DNA from: an uncultured Bacteroidales bacterium
Lineage (GTDB): Bacteria; Bacteroidota; Bacteroidia; Bacteroidales; F082
Length of the DNA stretch: 8,772 bases
Assembly (NCBI GenBank): GCA_937926515.1
Contig: CALAZZ010000301.1
Location: 1-8,772 of the forward strand
Direction: 5' to 3'
In this document: piece by piece, positions 7,031 to 8,772 of the stretch
Numbering within the stretch: position 1 is the stretch's first letter
Layout: the number at the start of each line of letters is the position of its first letter
Notes under the pieces: generated by a model
Databases searched by the model: none
What the model saw: only the letters and a program-made list of their open reading frames with translations
What the model was told of the DNA's origin: nothing
Program-made: the position numbers and the translations under genes

Positions 7031-7813
7031 ATGAAATTTAACCTTTTAAAAACCATTTTGCTGTTCCTGTTGATAGGCATGTGTGCTGAAACATTGCATG
7101 CACAGGGCAGATTGATCCGTAAAATTCAGCAGCGGGCCGAAGACAAAGCTGTTGACAAGATTTTTGGCGATTCGGACAAAAAAGATGATCCCGAAACAAA
7201 ACGCTACGAAGATGAGGCCTCCGAGCCCACACGTCACCGCAAGGGTGGCGGGCTCGAAAAGGATATACCCGATGTCAACCAAAATATCCTGGATGCTGAA
7301 TCTGCCTATGAAGCCAGGAAATTCGCTGAGGCAAAGGCTGCTATAAGACAAGCCTTGTGGGGTGTAGAACTGGGCATTGGCCAAAACATATTGAATAGTC
7401 TGCCAAAAACAGTGGAGGGTCTGGACGCCGATACAGATGAAGACCGCGTGAGCAGTACCGGAATCGGTTTCGTTGGACTGGTGATCGAACGCATGTATAA
7501 AGGCAGTAACGATATAGAGCTTAAAGCTTCAATTGGTAATGATGCAGCCTTGCTTGGGCTGGCAGGCGTATATATGGCCAGCGGCATGTATGCAAATACC
7601 TCCGATGACACTGATCAGAAACAAATACGTTACCAGGAGCACCGTGGCATCATTACATATGATGATTATGAGGGTTATACACTTTCTGTTTCATTTGGCC
7701 AATCCAGTGTGTTTGTGGTAAGAGGAACAAACTTTGAAACTGAGGGTCAGTTTATGGCTGCTGCCAATACTTTTGATATCAATACCATTAAAAAAGAACT
7801 CGGCGAACAATGA
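7031..7813 (+). CDS. Exported protein of unknown function, paralogue of the next gene (with charged linker)
   Basis: I recognise no named family. The 260 residues start with a clear signal peptide (1-25: MKFNLLKT, a hydrophobic core, then LHAQ), so the protein is exported. Residues 26-80 are a highly charged, low-complexity segment, beginning with a basic helix (RLIRKIQQRAEDKAVDKIFG) and continuing with K/E/D-rich sequence. Residues ~86-260 form a domain shared with the downstream protein: an amphipathic helical pair with SAY...QAL...IGQNIL..LP (91-125), then alternating beta-like strands with GFVGL (146-150) and an IRYQEHRGIITY block (199-210). The helical pair resembles a tetratricopeptide-type hairpin. 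No lipobox, T9SS domain or catalytic motif is visible. Its stop overlaps the next start by ATGA (7810-7813), indicating translational coupling. The A-rich leader lacks a Shine-Dalgarno. Existence of the gene is well supported; function is not. Confidence 0.8.
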   Translation: MKFNLLKTILLFLLIGMCAETLHAQGRLIRKIQQRAEDKAVDKIFGDSDKKDDPETKRYEDEASEPTRHRKGGGLEKDIPDVNQNILDAESAYEARKFAEAKAAIRQALWGVELGIGQNILNSLPKTVEGLDADTDEDRVSSTGIGFVGLVIERMYKGSNDIELKASIGNDAALLGLAGVYMASGMYANTSDDTDQKQIRYQEHRGIITYDDYEGYTLSVSFGQSSVFVVRGTNFETEGQFMAAANTFDINTIKKELGEQ

Positions 7814-8409
7814 AAAACAGCGTTAAATTAATCATTGTCTTGTGTTTGATGGCATCAGGGCTCTATGCACAAGACGTTAACGGACAGCTAAATACTGCAA
7901 AATCAGCTTATGGTTCAGGTGATCTGCAAGGTGCACGCTTTGCCTTGCAGCAAGCATTGAATGAACTTAATATCGCAATCGGTGCTGAAATCCTGAAACT
8001 GCTTCCAACAAATATGGAGGATATGACCTACATTGAGGAAGAGGATAATGTGACAGCCACTACAGCAGGCTTTACCGGGATATATGTTAGCAGGACTTAT
8101 CAGTTCGATGAAAACAAGCATGCCTCCCTTCAGATCATAAGCGACTCACCATTGCTTTCGGGTATAAGTGCATTGCTTGCACTGCCGGTTTTCGGCGCTG
8201 ATCCGAACCAAAAAAGAGTTCGAATTGGCGGTTATCGCGGATTGCTTCAAAAAAGTGAAAACAGCACAGGTGAGATTTCCTGGGACCTGCAATTACCTGT
8301 GGGAAGCACCCTGCTCACCTTCCAGGTTGAAGGAATTGAACAGGAGAAGACCGTCACCGATATGGCTTCAACCATACCGGTAGATCAAATTTCACGCTTC
8401 GCACAATAG
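7810..8409 (+). CDS. Exported protein of unknown function, compact paralogue of the preceding gene
   Basis: A 199-residue protein with a signal peptide (1-21, ending GLYAQ), so periplasmic or surface-located. Unlike its neighbour it passes almost directly into the shared domain, with no charged linker. Residues 31-66 (KSAY...QQAL...IGAEIL..LP) align without gaps to residues 90-125 of the upstream protein, with 14 of 36 positions identical by my count. Later shared landmarks include D79-V81, GFTG (87-90), R95-Y97, the QKRVRIGGYRG block (134-144) and a GSTLLTFQVEG strand (165-175). The start is fixed by the ATGA overlap with the preceding stop. I know of similar uncharacterised proteins in Bacteroidota genomes but cannot give a family name with confidence. 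The helical start plus beta-rich remainder could suit a binding or scaffolding role; this is inference only. Confidence 0.8.
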   Translation: MKNSVKLIIVLCLMASGLYAQDVNGQLNTAKSAYGSGDLQGARFALQQALNELNIAIGAEILKLLPTNMEDMTYIEEEDNVTATTAGFTGIYVSRTYQFDENKHASLQIISDSPLLSGISALLALPVFGADPNQKRVRIGGYRGLLQKSENSTGEISWDLQLPVGSTLLTFQVEGIEQEKTVTDMASTIPVDQISRFAQ

Positions 8410-8458
8410 GAAGCAGATCAGACAGCAGTAGAAGTTATTTTTATTTAAAATCAGGAGC

Positions 8459-8772
8459 ATGAGACCTTGTTGGTTGATATTGGCTTCAATATTTATATTG
8501 TGTGCCGCTATGCTGAATCCACCCAAAGCACAGCACCCACCTGCTAAGGTGCCGGTGATGACACTTGGAGTATTTCATTTCGACTACCCCAATCTGGATG
8601 CGGTGAAAGTGGATGAAAAAAACCAGATATCAGTATTTGACGAACCTTTCCAATCCGAGATTATTGCAATTGCAAATGCATTGGCAAAATATAATCCAAC
8701 AGTAGTTGCCGTGGAATCGCTGCCTCAAAACCAAGACAGGCTTGATTCGCTATTTAACCTATTCAAAATGGG
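8459..8772 (+). CDS. DUF5694-like exported protein, 5' part (cut by window edge)
   Basis: An ATG frame runs open from 8459 to the window end (104 codons plus two bases, no stop). Residues 1-24 form a signal peptide (MRPCWLILASIFILCAAML, cleavage probably after PKA). The mature part begins VMTLGVFHFDYPNLDAV (33-49), followed by an FQSEIIAIANALAKYNPTVVAVE segment ending in Glu90. The GVFHF block and the conserved T-x-V-AVE strand resemble DUF5694 and, more distantly, the TraB/ChaN-type fold in which a similar His and Glu pair occurs. Function is unknown. It lies 49 bp downstream of the paralogue pair on the same strand, so it probably belongs to the same transcript. AGGAG (8453-8457) sits just one base from the ATG, too close for a normal Shine-Dalgarno. 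Family assignment is from memory and moderately sure. Confidence 0.7.
   Translation, partial: MRPCWLILASIFILCAAMLNPPKAQHPPAKVPVMTLGVFHFDYPNLDAVKVDEKNQISVFDEPFQSEIIAIANALAKYNPTVVAVESLPQNQDRLDSLFNLFKM

Noticed and set aside
7046..7384. 112-codon open frame on the minus strand inside the first exported-protein gene
   Set aside because: It overlaps a better-supported gene with a signal peptide and a paralogue, and its translation shows no recognisable family.

Overview
The window looks like ordinary chromosomal DNA from a member of the Bacteroidota. Three signs point there: a secreted esterase ends in a type IX secretion (Por) sorting domain; genes mostly lack Shine-Dalgarno sequences and have AT-rich leaders; and the Bacteroidota -7 promoter motif TAnnTTTG occurs in several intergenic regions. 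I see no rRNA, tRNA, CRISPR array, insertion sequence or phage gene.

Layout. Positions 30-2163 (minus strand) carry, in order of transcription, pdxJ (pyridoxine 5'-phosphate synthase), a short TrmO-type tRNA methyltransferase and a LutA-type (Fe-S) oxidoreductase subunit that probably continues into lutB beyond the left edge. dtd (D-aminoacyl-tRNA deacylase) at 2227-2679 (plus) is divergent from pdxJ across a 63-bp gap holding a 7-bp-arm dyad. Positions 2733-3878 (minus) encode a secreted PHB-depolymerase/LpqC-like esterase with a C-terminal T9SS signal. Positions 4067-4555 (minus) encode an SRPBCC-fold protein. A 285-bp divergent gap with several dyads leads to a 582-aa SLC45/GPH-like sugar transporter at 4841-6589 (plus). 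A 441-bp non-coding stretch with a possible terminator, an inverted repeat and a promoter follows. The right end (7031-8772, plus) holds two overlapping genes for paralogous exported proteins of unknown function, then the start of a DUF5694-like exported protein cut by the window edge.

How the genes work together. The left half is housekeeping: cofactor synthesis, tRNA modification, proofreading and lactate oxidation. These genes need not be functionally linked. The right end is the least explained part: three consecutive envelope-targeted proteins, probably one transcription unit, the first two translationally coupled. The transporter carries about 150 extra residues between TM7 and TM8, predicted to face the periplasm. 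I found no evidence for a defence system, mobile element or other clearly new system. The best leads are the transporter insertion and the exported paralogue pair.
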